Shown piece after piece: positions 61,871 through 64,000 of a stretch of 64,000 nucleotides of DNA (position 1 is the stretch's first letter; the number at the start of each line of letters is the position of its first letter). The notes beneath the pieces are model-generated. The model did no database searches. It was not told where the DNA came from and saw only the letters and a list, made by a program, of their open reading frames with translations. This DNA comes from Cenococcum geophilum 1.58 (lineage: Eukaryota > Ascomycota > Dothideomycetes > Gloniales > Gloniaceae), in assembly GCA_001692895.1 (NCBI GenBank), contig KV748209.1, forward strand, positions 558,001-622,000. Direction: 5' to 3'. The position numbers and the translations under genes were made by a program.

Positions 61871-64000
61871 AGTTGCTTAGTTAATATATATATAGGGTAG
61901 AATAGGGTTTAGGTTATAGTCCTAGTAGAACTTAGCAAAATTTAGTAAAACTTAGCAGAATATAGCAGAATGCCGTAAATTGCCCTTAGATTGTTATTAG
62001 ATTGCCATTAAATTGCTATTAGATTGCTATTTTATAGTTAATCTCTAATTATTAAGTTAGTGAAAATAGGTAGATATATATAAGGTATTACAGGGGTATC
62101 CTATAATAGTACCCCCCCTTTAAACTTAAGCTTTTGTAAAATAGGGCTATAGTAGTTCTAGGTAGAGTTTGTAAAAGTCTTTTATAGCCTATATAAGTCC
62201 TATAGAGTTAACAGGCTCCTATAAGGACTTAGTAAAGCCTCTTTATTTTATAAGATGTATATATTAGCGTTTCTGTTTATTATACTTAATATTATTAATT
62301 CTTTTAATAACGTACTTATTCTTACTATCCACTTTAATTAGTAGGGGAGGGTCTTATATCTATCTGGGCAGGGCGTTTAATATAAAAGTAGTAGGGTAGA
62401 GGACTAACGTATAGAATACGGGGTAGATTTTAACCGTATTAGGGAGCTTTAGTTAGTAGGCGTAGGAGAAGATAACCTTTTTAACCTTAAAAGGGCCAGC
62501 GTTCTTCTAATTAAGCTCTTAGTAAGTTGTTTTATATTTAGATTTCTTATATCTAGCTAGATAAAGTTACTAATTTAATAGGCTAGTACTAGGGTTTATT
62601 TCTTATTTACTACGGCTTTATAAATAGATTAAGCCTATATTATTTTATTAGTAAGGAACTATTATAGTTCCTCTATCTTCTCTATAAATTTATTTGCTTT
62701 TATAACTTATAAGGTATAATAAGTAGGGTAAGGAATATTACTAAAGGGTTTTAAACCCATTTATAGATGCTAGCTATAGTTAGCTAGGAATAGGGAGACC
62801 TTTATAGTTTCTGGGACGGAATTATTTATAATAAACTTAGTAAATATAAGCCAGTTAATCTAGTTATCTTATAAGTATAACGTGTATATCTAAATATACT
62901 ATTCTATTATAGTATTTATACATTCCGTTTAACCATCTGTTTCCGGGTAGTATGCTATAAATAATAGTGCTTTAATATAGAGTTAGGTAGTTAGTTTTTT
63001 TCTAAAATATAGAGATAAACTAGCTGCCTTTATTAGAGATAATTGTTTTAGGAAGTTTATAGAGTTTCTATACGTAATCTAAGAATAGTTAGGCGACGGT
63101 AGGTATTAATATATTAGGGTAGGCGATTAAGTATCTTATCTTAAATAGTTGGTCTATAACTACTATAATATTTATACAGCCCTTACTTATAGGGAGGTTG
63201 ATAATAAAGTTAATTAAGATATCCTTCTATCTTTGGTCCGGAATAGGTAGTAGCTTTAGGAGGCCGTTATACATCTTATACGAAGCTTTAGCTTATTAGT
63301 AGATATAGTAGCTAGAGACGTACCTTTATATTATATTATATATATTCGGCTAATAGTATTTTTATTAGAGCGGTTCTAGGGTTTTTCCTTAGCCTAGGTA
63401 GCCGGCTATTAGTAAATTATATATATGTTTAAGAAGCTTAAGCTTAAGTTCTTTATAGTTAGGTATAACTAGGCGGTTCTGGTAATATAAGCGGTTTCTA
63501 TAGGCTTTGTATTTACTTAAAGAAATCTTTTTAGAGCGTCTAATGCTATCTTATATTAGCCTAAGCGTTTTTTAAATAAACTTATTATTTGGGTATTTGT
63601 TAAATATAATCTATTTAATTAATTAATTAGTTATTTTAAGGACGTATATTATAAGATCTTTAGTAGGAGGGTTAAATAGTTTAGGGCGAAGTAGGGTCTA
63701 ATTTTGGTAAAAAGCGCGCTTTTTTTAGGGCTGGCACGTCTTATAAGCGTTAGGTTAGAGTATTAGGCTTCTAAGCTTAAATACTAGGGTAGTATATAAT
63801 TAAGAATTAGAAATAAGATAGATATTCTAACTAGCAGGCCTAATAATAACTTAGTTATTTTATGGTTATAAAGTACTGTAGGTTTTTATAGTTGCTAAGG
63901 ACCTTAATTAAAAATCTAGTGCCTTCTAGTTTAGGTCGCTATTGTTTAAAATAGCTAATAATTCCTTATTATAGATCTCGTAGTTATATTTAGCTAGGCT
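61871..64000 (-). mobile_element. Gypsy chromovirus fossil, cut by right edge of window
   Basis: A C-run starting at about 62111 (TACCCCCCCTTT) is the complement of a polypurine tract, so the sequence to its left, ending TATAATA at 62108, should be the 3' LTR of a minus-strand element. Its left end is not fixed (about 61.87-61.95 kb). Minus-strand coding remains follow: chromodomain-like sequence at 62.2-62.33 kb; integrase at about 62.9-63.4 kb with an ETDG motif near 62.94 kb and LPKTIISNKGS near 63.05 kb, matching the 'TDGQTE' and 'SDRGSQF' landmarks; and RNase H-like sequence approaching the edge. RT and the 5' LTR lie outside. Many RIP breaks. Confidence 0.72.

Overview
The window looks like a chromosome stretch from a filamentous ascomycete (Pezizomycotina) that practises repeat-induced point mutation (RIP). 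About 54 of the 64 kb is repeat sequence in which CA and TG are almost gone and TA is in great excess (the first 60 bases hold no CA and no TG at all). Reading frames of retroelement polyproteins can still be read through it, but all are heavily broken. A 9.7-kb island at about 21.06-30.78 kb has ordinary base composition and carries the remains of host genes and DNA transposons. Short GT-AG introns with CTAAC-like branch sites, BTB, ankyrin, Crypton and hAT families, and LTR chromoviruses with C-terminal chromodomains all fit a filamentous fungus. The species cannot be named from this.

Left block (1-20.6 kb). A minus-strand Gypsy element runs off the left edge, with its other LTR at 10753-10977. 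A plus-strand Gypsy chromovirus (3457-9441) is nested in it. Next comes a Crypton-type tyrosine-recombinase element (about 12.19-20.28 kb), split by a minus-strand Gypsy copy (13768-19653, perfect 5-bp target duplication) and bracketed by direct repeats of about 360 bp (11475-11839 and 20280-20637).

Island (20.6-30.8 kb). In order: a duplicated 125-bp unit with a 12-bp tandem repeat; a hairpin and a snap-back repeat; a decayed minus-strand fungal gene (21838-22585); two MITE-like elements of almost equal size (23620-24312 and 24502-25200), each with inverted termini of about 140 bp and a perfect 8-bp target duplication, the first inserted into one arm of an older inverted repeat; a BTB/POZ gene broken by one frameshift (25423-26596); an orphan ankyrin array (27119-27850, minus); and a three-exon hAT transposase pseudogene (28020-30502, minus).

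Right block (30.8-64 kb). A second Crypton-like sequence (about 31.48-31.75 kb, resuming at 61.34 kb) was hit by a plus-strand Gypsy chromovirus now stretched over 31754-61343. Inside that lie a minus-strand Gypsy (32436-41533, itself holding a minus-strand Copia at 36670-39791), a minus-strand Copia (41643-47709), and a plus-strand Gypsy (50211-58261). The last holds a GC-richer 2.06-kb insertion flanked by a 15-bp direct repeat. From about 61.9 kb another minus-strand Gypsy runs off the right edge. Paired LTRs, target duplications and polypurine tracts agree with this nesting throughout.

No intact gene is certain in the window. The main interest lies in the four-level transposon nest, RIP-style mutation leaking from the repeats into the island, the Crypton with LTR-like flanks, the paired 8-bp-TSD MITEs, and the unidentified 2.06-kb insertion.
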